64,000 bases of DNA from Paragordius varius. Taxonomy: Eukaryota; Nematomorpha. The position numbers and the translations under genes were made by a program. Location: assembly GCA_964247055.1 (NCBI GenBank), contig OZ176058.1, forward strand, positions 62,001 through 126,000. The letters run 5' to 3'. This document shows positions 1 through 14,500 of the stretch, piece after piece (the stretch's first letter is position 1; each line of letters opens with the position of its first letter). The notes beneath the pieces were generated by a model. The model made no database searches. It saw nothing but the letters and a program-made list of their open reading frames with translations, and had not been told where the DNA came from.

Positions 1-112
1 AACAATGGTTATATCATTATAAAAATCAAGATTTATAAAGTATGGTTGTCTTATAGATAAAAATATTGTCTGTATATTTTGATTTTTTTTCCGCATAATT
101 TCATTCGTTAGT
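1..112. mobile_element. Family-1 MITE, right part only
   Basis: The window opens inside an element: AAGTATGGTTGTCTTATAG and TTTTTTCCGCATAATTTC are the right-hand inverted-repeat features of the Tc1/mariner-like family described at 13,207. The left part is outside. Confidence 0.7.
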
Positions 113-327
113 ATTGCAAAATTAAAAGACAAATGAAATAAATAAAGTTTGAAATCTCAATATAATAATTGTTTTAAGTGTCGTCTCATTCTTTAAGAAT
201 AAATTTTCAAAAAACTTATCTGTAATTTTCAATTTACAAGACGAAATATTATTTTTATGACACTCCCCCCTAACCACTCACATTACAAATAATTTTAAAA
301 CTATTCTATTTAACTCAAATCTTTCAA

Positions 328-602
328 TTACTGAAATTATACGGACAAAACGTAAAAATATAAACACCAATATTTTTTTCTAAAAGGCAACCATACTTTT
401 TAAACCTTAAATTTTCTAATATAAATTTTATAATTACAATTAAATATATAATTAATGTCACCAATATAGATATCAATTCTATAATTTGCAATTAGAAACA
501 ATGAGTTACATTAAAAAATGAAGTTTAAAAAAGTATAGTTTTTTAAAAAAATATTTTTTATATTTTTAAGTTTTGTCCGTATAATTTTAATTTTTACTGT
601 CA
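328..602. mobile_element. Family-1 MITE
   Basis: Left end ACTGAAATTATACGGACAAA, right end TTTTGTCCGTATAATTTTAA then TTTTTACTG. It lies upstream of the first coding exon, in the 5' intron or flank. Confidence 0.85.
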
Positions 603-784
603 TATCAATTTTTTAAACCAATCTCTATTCCATATTTGGCAATCTAAAACGATACGCATTATTAAAAAATTAGGAGCCTAAAATATAATTATTTTGAAAA
701 AATCATTAGTTTAATTTAGAAATTTAAAAATTCATATTTTAATTTTAATCTTTTTTTTACTTTTCAGAGTACTAAAATTTGAAA

Positions 785-883
785 ATGTCAGCAATTATAA
801 AGCGAACGCTTATTTCCAAAGACGTGGGTCCTTCCTCAGGCTTAGGTCTTGATGTATGGTCTCCAGAATTCAGTCGTTTACAA
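785..883 (+). CDS. Paramyosin exon 1 (residues 1-33)
   Basis: This holds the start codon and the non-helical head ([19 protein letters not shown]), which is Ser-, Lys- and Arg-containing like other paramyosin heads. An acceptor (TTTTCAG, ending at 767) lies 17 bases before the ATG, so the exon probably starts at 768 and a 5' non-coding exon lies upstream of the window. The donor is GTTAGT at 884, phase 0. No other in-frame ATG precedes it within the exon. Confidence 0.9.
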
Positions 884-3800
884 GTTAGTTTTTTTTAGAA
901 TTTTAAAAAATTTTTTAAAAACTTTTAAAAACTTTATATATTTTTTTTTGGTTTATATTTTATTTTTATTTTTACGTTTACAAAGATTACTTGTTACTTG
1001 TAGTAATCGTAAAATGACCTTATTAAATTCATTTAATTTTAGCTGAATTATAATTGCAAATTTATTAAAATAGTTTTTAATTGTTATAAATACAGTGAAA
1101 ATTGAAAAAACGGACAAAACGTAAAAATATACAGACAAATATTTTTGTCTAAAAGACAAACCATATGCATTTTAAATCTTGATTTTTTAAATATAACTAA
1201 TTGATTTAAACTGCAAAATATAATATGGAAATTTAAATTAATATCACAATAATTTATGTAGTTTACGATTGTATATAAAAAGTATGGTTATCTTTTAAAA
1301 AAAAATATTTGTCTTTATATTTTTACGTTTTGTCCGTATAACAATTTTTATTCTACTTGTCAGTTTATTTGAATGCCTAATAAAATATTTTTTATCATTT
1401 GAAAAAAATATAGTTTCATACATTGTAAAAAATTTATTCAACTTTTATCAATTTATCCAATTGCTAACTACAGTAAAAATTAAAATTTTACAGACAAAAT
1501 GTAAAAATATTAAGACAAATTTTTTTTTCAAAAGACAACCGACCATACTTTTATAAACCTTAATTTTTCTAAATATAACTCATTGTTTTAACTTATATAG
1601 AATTGATATTTAATATTGGTGAGACAATTTATTCTGTAACAATTATAACTAACTAGCTAATATGAGCAAAATTAAGGTTTTAAAAAGTATGGGGTTATCT
1701 TTTAGAAAAAAAAGTTGTCTTTTTATTTTTTACGTTTTGTCCGTATAATGTCAATTTTAACTGTATATATATTTCATAATTAGGATAAGATCCGATTATT
1801 GGAGGAAGATTTAGATGCAGAACGAGAATTGCGCGCCAGAGTAAGAATTTTTATTTTATTGAAAATTTCTCTTTTTATAAATTATATCTCATCTTACAAG
1901 TTTTTTGATACAAAATAATGTTAAAAGTCAATTATAATCCCTTAAATATACATAATTTTAAATTAATGATATAACTCAGTATTCTGTTTTTAATAATATA
2001 CCATTTACAGTTCGAATTCACCTGAACAAATCAAAATCACCCTCAAAAAATTCAAATTCACCCTAAAAATAAATTGTGTTTTCAAACTAATATAACTCAT
2101 TAGTAATATGAAATATATCTTTATAGCATAGTTTATTATTTTTTCATTTAACTTAAAACAAATTTTAATTTTAAAAATATATAACAATATTGGTAATTTT
2201 TAATCTTAAAAACATATATTTTATTTCAGGGTGAATGAATTGTAATTGTTTAAGAGTGAATTTGAATTGTTTAAGGGTGAATTTGAATTGTAAATGGTAC
2301 ATTATGAATAATAATTTTATTCAAAAAGATTAAAATATTTAAAAAAATTTTTTAATATATAAATATAAATGGGCTAGTATTGATTGATAAATTTAGATTG
2401 GGCAAAAAAATAATTGTGAATAGAAATAATTACTGCTCTTTTTTGTATACAGTAAAAATTAATTTTATGCGGAGAAAACGTATACAGTAAAAATATTTTT
2501 TTCTAAACGATATCCATAGTTTTAAAATCTTGATTTGTTTAAAAAAACCCATAGATTTAAACTGCAAAATATAGGAATGTTAATTGGTATCTAATATGTA
2601 TTTTACGATTGTGATTAAACGAGTTTTAAAGGATTTAGGTCTAAAATAGTATGGTTGACTTTTTTTAAAAAATATTTTTATCTCACGGTTTTGTCCGTAT
2701 GAGTTTAATTTTACAGTCCATCCCTTTTTTAAGTCGCCTTTTGTAAAAAAATTTTAAAACATATATTTTTTTTAGTTTCGTAGCCTTCTTAAAAAAGTAA
2801 AGACAAATATAATTTTTAAAAGACAGCCATTTTAACCTTAATAATCTATTAAAAGCTTTTATTTAATAACAATCGTAAGATATGTCATTGATTGTTTTAC
2901 CAATATATATCTTATTTTAACTTTGTAGTTTATATTTAAAATTAAGGTTAAAATAGTATGGGGTTGTCTTTTGAAAAAAAATTGTCTTTATATTTATACG
3001 TTTTTTCCGTATAATCTCAATTTTTACTGTAATTTTTGAATTGAATTTGTATATTTAAAATTAACGTGTAAAATAGTATGGGGTTGTCTTTTGAAAAAAA
3101 AATTTGTCTTTATATTTTTATATTTTGTCCGCATAAGTTTTTTCTGTAATTACTTTATCTGATACGTATGTGTATAATAAATAAGGGTTTTTAATTTATT
3201 AGTTTTAAAAGTTTTTTTGGCAACATATTTTTTATTTTATAAATTTTATTTTTGTTTTTAATTTTATTTTTTTAAATTGAATTTCTTTAAATTTAATTTT
3301 ATTCAAATATTTTTAGATTGATAGAGAACGTAATGATTTGGGTGTCCAACTATTAGCCATTAATGATCGTTTAGAAGATGCTGACAATATTTCTGCCCAG
3401 CAAGTAAATACTTGCTTTTTGAAAGCTTATTTTTTTATTTTAAAGTTTATTAACCTATAAGTAAATACTAGTACTTTTTTATAAATTAACCATTTTTTGT
3501 AATTGTTAACTATAATGAATGTCTTTACATTTTTAGGTTAAAAATTATAAGACCATAAGTAAATACTAATACTTTTTATAAGTAACCATTTTTTTTTTAA
3601 TTTTTTTAACCTATACAACATTGTTAACTATTGATGTGTTTACATTTTAAAATTTAAAATTATATGAACCACAAGTAAATACTAGTATTTTTTTATAAAA
3701 TAACCATTTTTTTAAATTTATGTTACATTGTTAACTATAATAAATTTCTTTCAATTTTTTTTATTTTAAAGTTTAAAATTATAAAAACCACAAGTAAATA

Positions 3801-6800
3801 CTTGTTTTTTAAAACTCATTTTATTTTAAATTCCTGCCTGAGTACAATTAAATTGCACATTTATATTGGTTTTTCCACTTTATTGTTGGTGAATTTGTAA
3901 TAATACAGGAGCGTGTGTTTTAAAACAAATTTGTCCATAATTTAATAAACAAAGTGCAAGTAAATACTTGCTTTTTAAGAACTCATTTTTGAAAACTCAT
4001 TTTTTTAATTCCTGAGTACAGTTAGATTGCACATTTATATTGGCTTAATTCAAACATTATTGTTGGTAAATTTGAAATAATACAGTCGCGTGTGTTTTTA
4101 AACAAATTTTGTCCATAATTTTTAATGAACAAAGTGCAAGTAAATACTTGTTTTTGAGAAGAATATATTTTTTTAATTCCTCCCTGAGTACAGTTAGATT
4201 CCACATTTATATTGGCTTACTCACATTATTTTTGGTAAATATTTGTAATAATACAGGAGCGTATGTTTTAAAACAAATTTTGTCCATAATTTTTAATGAA
4301 CAAAGTGCAAGTAAATACTTATTTTCGAGAACTCGTTTTTTTAATTTCCTGAGTACAGTTAGATTGCACATTTATATTGGTTTTTCCACTTTATTGTTGG
4401 TGAATTTGAATTAATAGAAGAGCGTGTATTTTAAACAAATTTTGTTCATAATTTTTAATGAACAAAGTGCAAGTTATTTTTGAAAACTCGATTTAAATTT
4501 CCTGAGTACAGTTAGATTCCACATTTATATTGGCTTATTCACACATTATTGTTGGTGAATTTATAATAATACAGTAGCGTATGTTTTAAAACAAATTTTA
4601 TCCATAATGAACAAAGTGCAAGTAAATACTTATTTTTGAAAACTCATTTTAAATTACCTGAGTACAGTTAGATTCCACATATATATTGGCTTTTCCCACT
4701 TTGTTGGTGAATTTGTAATAATACAGCGTGTGTTTTAAAACAACTTTTGTCATAATTTTTAATGAACAAAGTAATGTGTGAGAGGGGAAAAATTGTTTAA
4801 TTCAACCTTATCGTTCTTTTCCATACACTATTGTGTAGCCGATTGAACATTTATAATGTAAAGTAAGCTATCATAAATGTGCATACTGTAAAATATACTA
4901 CAGTCATGTATTATACTTTGTTTTATCAAAAATTTATTTTTTCTTACGTTAAATGGGTATAAATATTTGGTAAAGAATGCAAAAAATATGTGTTCTATGG
5001 TATAAATTAACAATAAAGTATAAAAATTACTATAGAGCTCTTGTTTTTTCCATTCTTTACCAGATATTAATACCCATTTAACGAAAAAAACAAATTTTTG
5101 ATAATATAAAGGATATACGACTGTAGTAATATTTATAAAGAAAGACTACTTTTTTATTTTGTTTTTTATATATACATAAATACAAATGTGAAATACAAAA
5201 TCAAGTAATGACAACCCTTTCTCTATATTTTATATCAGCGAACAAATATAAAAAATATATAATTTAATGATAGACTTTTATAGTAAAAGTCTATTAAAAT
5301 ATATATTTTTTATATTTGTACGCATTTTAGCTTATTTTTTTAATAAATTTAAATATAATGCATAATTCTCTCAATTTTAATACAAACATGATTGGTAGAA
5401 AATTAAAATACAGTATGATTAAGTATAAATTCATAGAAAATTATTAATTATTGCTAAATAGCATATATACAACAAAGGGCAGTATTATTGACTTACAATA
5501 GTAATAAGTGAAAAAAATAACTATAAGCCAATTATACAATTTACAATTCAAATTCACCCTCGAACAATTCAAATTCACCCTCAAATAAAATATATGCTTT
5601 TTAGGACTATAAAATTACCTATATTTTATATATTTTTAAAAAATAAAAATTTTGTTTTAATTTAAAATAGTACTGAAAATATAATAACCTACAGAAACAT
5701 CTATTTCTATTAATAATGAATATTAGTTCGAAAACACATAATTTATTTTTAGGGTGAATTTGAATTGTTTAAGGGTGAATTTGAATTGTTCGAGGGTGAA
5801 TTTAAATTGTTCGAGGGTGAATTTGAACTGTAAATGGTATATACTGCCCTTTGTTGTATTTATTTACTATTTGGCAATATTTAATAACTTTCTAGCAATG
5901 TATACTTACTCATATTATAAAATTTTATTTTGAGGATGCATTTCGATAGTTGATTATTTTACACTATAGTTGGAAAATGCGTAACACCACAGTAGTTTCT
6001 TGAAAAAAAGGAAAGGAGAAAATTGTTTATTCAACCTTTTGTTGTTTTTTCCCATACACTACTGTGGTGTTGGAAATTGCCCCCAACTATAGTGTAATAT
6101 AAGCAACCATTAAAATAAAATTATTTGAAGTATATACAGTTAAAATTGAAATTGTACAAAGACAAATATTTTTTTCTAAAGGACAACCATACTTTTTAAA
6201 TCTAGATTTATATCAATATATCTCATTATTTTAAATGTCAAAGTGTGATATAAAGTTATATAATACTAACACAATCAATTCTATATTTTAGAATTATAAC
6301 TAAATAGTTTATATTGAAAAATTAAGGTTTTAAAAAGTATGGTTGTCTATGAGATAAAAATATTTGTCTTTATATTACGTTTTTTCCTTATATTTTCAAT
6401 TTTTACTGTATATTTTGCCAGCATATAGTAAAAATATAAAGACAAAAAATATAGACAATTTTCAATAAACATAACCATTTAAAAACCTAAATTTTTAATC
6501 TAACCTATATTTTCTCAAAATGGAAAATAAAGTTCTAAATTAGTTTCACACTAAATTATTAATGTTACCATTTTAATAATTATTACGAATCAAGGATATG
6601 TCTTATTTAGAAATATTAAAAAACATCATTTCACTTTTTACACTAAAACCTAAAATTATACGGACAAAACGTAAAATTATAAAGACAAATATTTTACTAA
6701 TTGTTTTTAAACTGCAATTAAGATGTTTGATATAATCAATTATATGAGAAAAAATTTTATGGTTGGTTATCTTTTAAAATATTCTTTATATTTTTACATT

Positions 6801-8495
6801 TTGTCCGTATATTTCAGTCTTTACTCTATGTTTAGTCTAGTGAAACAATCTTAATTTTTTATGTAACAATTTTTTATATTATAGGCCGATGTTAATCGAA
6901 AACGTGATCAAGAAATTGCCAAATTGAGAAAACTTTTAGATGATTTACATTTAGAACAAGAGGATTATGCCAACTCTGTTAGGCAAAAACATTCCTCTCA
7001 GATATCGGAACTCAATGAAATCATTGAACAACTCCAGAAAGCTAAAAATAAGTAAGAAGAGAATGTTAAATATTTTATATCGATCAAAATTGTATAAAAT
7101 ATGAAAGGTGCTTGTCCTTTTTCATTTGTACAGAAAGAATGTAAATTGTACGGACAAAACATAATTAAAAATATTTTTTTCTAAAAGACAACCAAATTTT
7201 TGAATCTTAATATTTATAATGATAACTCCTTTCAAACTGTAAAGTAAAAAATAAAGATGTAAATTGATAACACAAGAAATTCATTGTATTTGACTGCAAT
7301 TAAATTATTTTAATAGGATAGAAAAAGTAGCATGGTGTTGTATAGAAAAAAAATTTGTCCTTATATTTTTAGGTTCCGTATAATTTCTTTTACTGTTTTT
7401 GGTCGATCTTTCAAAAGGGCGACATAGAAAATTTTGAAACTTTGGTATTTTTCAACATAAATGGCTCGCTGCATTTTTGACTCAAAAATATTCAAAAAGA
7501 ATTTGTTCCAAGAATCAATTTTAAGGTTTTATGCGCATTTATTTACAAATTATGGATATTTTTCGCGGGCCGCACCAAATCTATTTAAAATAACGTCTTA
7601 ACCAGAATATTTTTTAAAATGAAACATACAGTAATTAAAATTGTACGGACATAACGTAAAAATATAAAATTTTTATCAAAGACAATGATACTTTTCCAAA
7701 CCTTTTTTTAACCTATAAAAATAATTTAATTACAATCGTATAATACCTAAATTGCTTGTGTTATCAATTCACATTTTCATTCTAGTTTGAAACAAGGAGT
7801 TATCATTATAAAAATTAAAATTCAAATTGTCTTTTAGAAAAAATATTATATTTTTATATTTTTACATTTTGTCCGTATATGTATTTTAATTTTAAAATTT
7901 AAAATTGGTAAAATTGTATATAATAGAATGGATAAAGATCGCCAGAAACTTCATATGGAATTGATTGATGCCACTTCACAATTGGATGCTGCCACAAAAG
8001 ATAAAGTATTTTAATGAAAATTTTGATTTTTTTAGAAGAATAATTTATAAGAAATAAATATATTTTTAAAAAAATTTAAACATATCTAAAATTATAATAA
8101 ATGCGAATATGCTTTACACTATGGTCACATAGTTAATTTTAATGACATAGATTGCCTCCCGATAAACCATCTAAAGGATATAAATATTAGGAAATTATAA
8201 ATAATATATATAATTTTAATCGTGGACGATGGGTACATTTTAAACCCCAATTTAAAAAGCGTGTTTTAAATTTACATGTGAAAGCACATATATAAACACA
8301 TTTTAATTCAATTATATGAGTATTAATTATTTATTGACAACTTTTTGAGTTCTAGAACATGTATATCTTGTCTTATATTTGTTTTTGAAAAATTATTTAA
8401 AATGGATATGATATTTTAAAATTAGACTTGAAAAACTTGAGATAATCTTTTGTTTCAATTAAAAGTATCGAAAAAAATGAAACCCTATAAAACAC

Positions 8496-8530
<35 letters not shown>

Positions 8531-11500
8531 CAGTTATACACTAAACCTATAGGTTTTAACTATAAAATTAATTTTTTTACCCTCCTTAACTTATATTTGT
8601 AAAAATCATAGCTTGCCGCAGATCGTACCATCGATAAACTGCAAAGTCAAGTAAATGAGTTTAACCTTAAAATACAAGAACAAATCAAGCTTTTGAATGA
8701 GGCAAATGCTGTGAGAGATCGCTTAGCTAAAGAAAACAATGACTTATTACAAGAAGTTAGAGATGCCAATGCAGCCAAAGAACAAATTTTATTGTTGAAA
8801 AATGATTTGCAAAGAGCTTTAGATGATACTCGCCGTGGTCTTGATGAGGAACTTAGGGTAAGAATTTTTAATAGTTTTTTTAAATTGGAAATAATTTTTA
8901 AGCGTTTTATAGTGAAAAATTTTTTTTAGTTTTATTATGGTAGAATTTTTTTTAAGCATTTTACTTAGGGTAAGGATATTAAGTTTTTTTCTAAATTTTT
9001 AAGTAAATTTTTAAGCCTTTTATAGTGTAAATTTTTTTTAAGTTTTTAATGGATGTATTTTTAAGCATTTTACTTAAGGTAAGGCTTTTTAATCTTTTTT
9101 AAATTTTTGAGTGAATTTTGACCTTTTTATAGTGTAATAAATCTTTAGTTTTTTAAAGGGTAAGGATTTTTAATAGTTTTTTTGTTTAGTAGGATTTTTT
9201 TGAGCGTTTTATAATGTAAAAAATCTTTAGATTTATTATGGATGTATTTTTAAGCATTTTACTTAGGGTATGGTTTTTTAATAGTTTTTTTGTAGAGTAG
9301 AAATTTTTGAGTGAATTTTAAAGCGTTTTACAGTGTAAAAATCTTTAGTTTTTTATGGATATTTTTTTATCGTTTTTTGTGCTAAAATTTTACCCGATGG
9401 CAAATTGAAAGAGTTTAAACAATTATATCAAACTAACGGCCTTCAACGATTGCGTTAGTGCAATCTGAAAAAATGTTAAAAAAAACAAGCATAGATTTTT
9501 AAATTTAAGGATAAATAACTAAAAACAGAATATACGGACAATATGTAAAAATATGTAGACATATTTTTTTATAAAAGATACCATACTTTTTTAAACCTTG
9601 ATTTGCTCTATAAAATATTTAATTACAATCGTAAACTACATTATTGATTGTGCTACGAATTTAAATTTCTATTTAAATATTTTTAAATTTTTAAAATATG
9701 GTTAAATCAAGATTCAAAAAGTATGGTTGTCTTTTAGAAAAAAATATTTGTCTTTAAAATTTTACATTTTGTCCGTATAACATCAATTTTTACTGTATAA
9801 ATTAGGTTTGACCGTTTATAAACGCATTCATGACCATAACATTAAAAAACAGCCATTTTTTTTATAAAAGTTAATATATGATATAAAATGTTTATTATCA
9901 AAAATTATTCTATATTTAAAATTGGGTAATATTTTTTGAAGATCCCCATTAATTATTAAATTACCACAATAAAATAAGCTATTTCAATATAATGAACCGT
10001 TGAATACGTTTTTATTTTACCAAGCAGCAATTTAATGATTTTTTAACTTTTTAATTTATATTTTTTTATTCCCACGTAAGATTAAACAACAATTGCAAGT
10101 CAACTTGCGTAATTTGGAGGCTGAAGTTGATCATTTACGCGTTCAAATCGAGGAAGAGACTGAACTTAAACTTGAAATTGAAAGGCAACTCGTTAAGGCA
10201 AACAATGACGCGGCCGCCTTCAAAAGCAAGTACGATCAAGAGGTAATACTTCATCACGAGGAAGTAGAAGAGTATAGGCGAAAATTGGCTCAAAAGGTGG
10301 CTGAATTCGAAGAACAGTTATCTCAACTCCATGCTCGCTGTACTAACCTGGAAAAAGCTAAGACTCGACTCCAAAGCGAACTCGATGTCACGCTCATCGA
10401 TTTGGATAAAGTAAGAACTTATTTATTGAATAATATAGTATATAGTAGACAGAAATAGGTGATCTCCACCATGTATGTGGGGGGAGTTTAAACTTTGACA
10501 CTGAGCAAATATTCTATCATCACTGTCTACCTTGGACAGGCGGGTGTCAAAGATTTTTAAAGTCCTGCGATAATTTAAGATCCACACTTTAGTATAAAAG
10601 CGACATTAAACTGTTTATTTTCAACCATATTAAAAATCTTAATATAGAGACAGTTTTTTCGCCATAAAATGTGATTGATTAAATATTTTAAACAATTTTA
10701 GTTAGTAACGAGTTATTAGTCATGGTTAATATAGCCAGCATCTCTGATAAATAATCAATTTTAATTATTTTTGGCTTTTTTTCAATGCATGTTTTTCAAA
10801 TCTTGGTATTGATCAAAGTATGCTCTGTATTTAAAATTTTAAAGTTACCTTATAAGAAACCATATTAATATCTTGAGTTCAGAAATTTAACAGAAATTAT
10901 TATGTGTGTTGGATTTGTAAATGATTCGACTTAAATTGTTATTTTCAATTTGGAATACGTTCGCTTTGAATTAAATAATGAGTAAATCTATATATTAATT
11001 AATCTCTTGTATAGGCAAATCAAACGATAGCCATGCTGGAAAGCAAAATCCAAAGTTTAGAAAAAGCTTTGGCCGAATACAAAATCAAGAACGAAGCTTT
11101 AATTCGCGAACTCGATGAAGCCCAAAAGCTGCTTCGAAGCGCCCAAGCTGAGTTAGCTAAGGCTCGCGCAGAAAATGAAAAATTAAATGAACGCAATAAT
11201 GCCCTTGTTAGAGAAAACAAAAAATTGAATGGTATGGAAAAATCACGTCTTTTTAAGTTAATTTTATAAAGAAATTTGGAGGTTCGCTTTAATTATTTGA
11301 TAAAAGTTAATTGTAAAATCCTGGTTATGAAAACACAAAAAATTGAATAGTATGCATTTTGTAGAATTCTCTCTTTAGTAACGCTTTATATGGCGAAAAA
11401 AAATTGATAAAAGTTTTAAGTTTGCGCAGAGAATGAAAAATTTGAGGAACGTACCAATGCCCTTGTTAGGAAGAACAAAAAATTGAATGGTATATACCTT

Positions 11501-14500
11501 TTTGAGAATTATATCTTGTCTTTTTTATATTAAGATTTAAGAAATTTAGAGTGTCGCTATAACTATTTGATAAAAGTTTTTAACTGCTTAATGCTGAGAA
11601 TAAAAATGGTCCGGGTTGGCAAAATTAAAAACTAATATAGTATATTATCTAAATTTATCATTTAGATTTAGGTTTTTTAAGTTGCCCAGCTTAGAAATTT
11701 AAAAATTAAATGAACGCAACAATGCCATTGTTAGGGAAAACTAAAAATTGAATGGTATATAATCTGTAAAAATCACGTTTTTATAAGTTTAGATTAAAGA
11801 AATTTAGAGTGTCGCTATAACTATTTGATAGTTTTTAACTGCTTAATGCTGAGATAGTAAAATTAATGATTTATTATCTAAATTTATGATTTAGATTTCG
11901 GTTTTTTAAGTTGCCCAGCTTAAAAATTTTAAAAATTCGATAAAGGCAACAATGCCCTTGTTAGGGAAAACAAAAAATTGAATGGTACATACTTTGAAAA
12001 AAATCATGTCTTTTTTAAGTTAAGATTTATGAAATTTAGAGTGTCTCTATAACCATTTGATATAACTGCCTAAGGCTGAGATTAAAAATGGTCCGGGTTG
12101 GCAAAAACTAAAAACTAATTGTTTATTATCTAAATTTATCATTTAGATTAGGTTTTTAAGTTGCCCAGCTTAGAAATTTTAAAAATTCGATAAAGGCAAC
12201 AATGCCCTTGTTAGGGAAAACAAAAAATTGAATGGTATATAATCTGTAAAAATCACGTTTTTTTTAAGTTTAGATTAAAGAAATTTAGAATGTCGCTATA
12301 ACTATTTGATAAAAGTTTTTAATTAATGCTGAGAAAATATAATCATCTGGGTTGGCAAAAACTAAGAACTAATGGTTTATTATCCAAATTCATCATTTAG
12401 ATTTCGGTTTTTTAAGTTTGCGCAGAAAATAAAAAATTAAATGAACGCAACAATGCCCTTGTTAGGGAGAACAAAAAATTGAATGGTACATACTTTGAAA
12501 ATGTCATGTCTTTATAAATTATGATTTAAGAAATTTAGAGTGTCGCTATAACTATTTAAAGTTAATTGTATGATCCTGGTTATGGAAACACAAAAAAATG
12601 AATGGTATATATAACTGTGCATGTTTTTTTAAGTTAAGATTAAAGAAATTTAGAGTGTCGGTATAACTATTTGTTAAAAGTTAATTGTAAAATCCTGGTT
12701 ATGGAAACACAAAAAAATGAATAGTATGGATTTTATAGAATTCTGTTTTTTAGTAACGCTTTTATGGCGAAAAATTGATAAAAGTTTTAAGTTTGCGCAG
12801 AAATTTAAAAATTGAATGAACGCAATAATGCTCTTGTTAGGGAAAACAAAAAATTGAATGGTATAAATTTTTTTGAAATTATATCTGTTTTATGGGTATT
12901 AAGTAATGATTTTTTCCTGATTTAAAGTCTGGAAATGGAAGTTAAAAAGTTTGATACAAGTTAAAGTGCTAGAAAATTAAACATTAAATAAACACATTAA
13001 GCAGTTAAATAAATATTGAATGAAAAATTTGTGAACTATTTTAAGGTTTTTGAGAAATGTTTTTTGTATGTTTTAAAGCGTAAATTCAATTTGTATATTG
13101 TTAATAATGGTTTTGTATTAATGGGGTTTTAGATGTTTTTAAAGTATGGTCTATTAAAGTTTTAAGTTCATTAGAAATAATGGGCTCGTAACAAAACATT
13201 GAATGTTACAGTAAAAATTAAAATTATACGGACAAAACTCAAAAATGTAAAGACAAATATTTTTATCTAAAAAAAAACCATACTTTTTTAAACCCTGATT
13301 CATCCTATAACATTTAATTTAAATTGCAAAATACAATTGATTGTTTTACCAATTAACATCTCTATTTTTTTCTTTGGGGTTTAAAACAATGATTTATATT
13401 AAAAAATAGTTAAGGTTTAAAAAGCATGGTGGTCTTTTATAAAAGAATATTTGTCTTTATGTTTTTAGATTTTGTCCGTATAATTTAAATTTTTACTGTA
13501 AGAATTTAAATATGTTTGACCTTATGAAATTCACACTCTTTTTACATTTTATTTTTCTGTTCATCGCTTTACATAATTTACTCGATAATTTACTGTTTTT
13601 TACACATAAACCTTTATTTTTTATAATAAAGATTTAAATTATACGGACAAAATCTAAAAATATGAAGACAAATATTTTCTTTTTTTAAGACAACCATATT
13701 TCTTGAATTTTTTATATATATAACTGATTGTTTTAAACTGCAAACTAAATTTAAGATAGTGTAAATTCGTAACACAATCAATTTTGTAGTTAGCGATTGT
13801 AATTATATGTTTTTATATATCAAAAATTAAGGTATTAAAAAGTATGGTTGTCTTTCGAAAAAAAATATTTGTCTTTATATTTTTACGGTAATAGGTTAAA
13901 TAGTAAAAATAATAATTCAAAAATATGTTATTATGAAATTCTCACTCTTTTCACATTTTATTTTTCTGTTCATCGCTTTACATAGTTTTCGCGATATCTT
14001 TTCTTTTTTTACTGATAAACTTTCTTTTAGTGATAATTTTTTTTATTTTTTATAATAAATTGATTCATATAAATTCATTACTAATTTTGTTCATTCTTAC
14101 AGTAAAAACTAAAATTTAAGGACAAAACATAAAAATAAGTCAAAAAATTTTTATCAAAAGACAACCATACTTTTTAAAACCTTAATTTTTGATATCTAAA
14201 ATATTGATTACAATCGTAAACTACATAATTAATTGTGCTACCAATTCACATTTCTATTTTATAGTTTGCAGTTTAAAATTATTTATTTAAAGAAATCAAG
14301 ATCAAAAAAATTTGGTTGTCTTTTAAAAAATATTTGTCCTTATATTTTTACATTTTGTCCGTATAATTTTAATTTTATTATTGTATCCTTCAGATGACAT
14401 AGTTGAATTACGTGGCCAATTAAGTGAAGCCCATAGACGAAACCATGAACTTGAAATTGCTCTCAAACGAACTGAGGATGAAAGAAACGAGTATGCCGCT

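Noticed and set aside
4109-4414. Plus-strand open frame of 101 codons with an internal repeat
   Set aside because: It arises from the 170-bp exon 3 donor array; two units happen to be open. No coding character.
11020-11220. Minus-strand Ser/Ala-rich open frame
   Set aside because: Antisense of paramyosin exon 8; coiled-coil exons often leave open antisense frames.
13540-13985. TTCTGTTCATCGCTTTACAT direct repeats as long target duplications of the MITE between them
   Set aside because: The shared stretch extends well beyond 30 bases and includes AATTCACACTCTTTT-type flank, so it is a local tandem duplication that the MITE happens to lie in.
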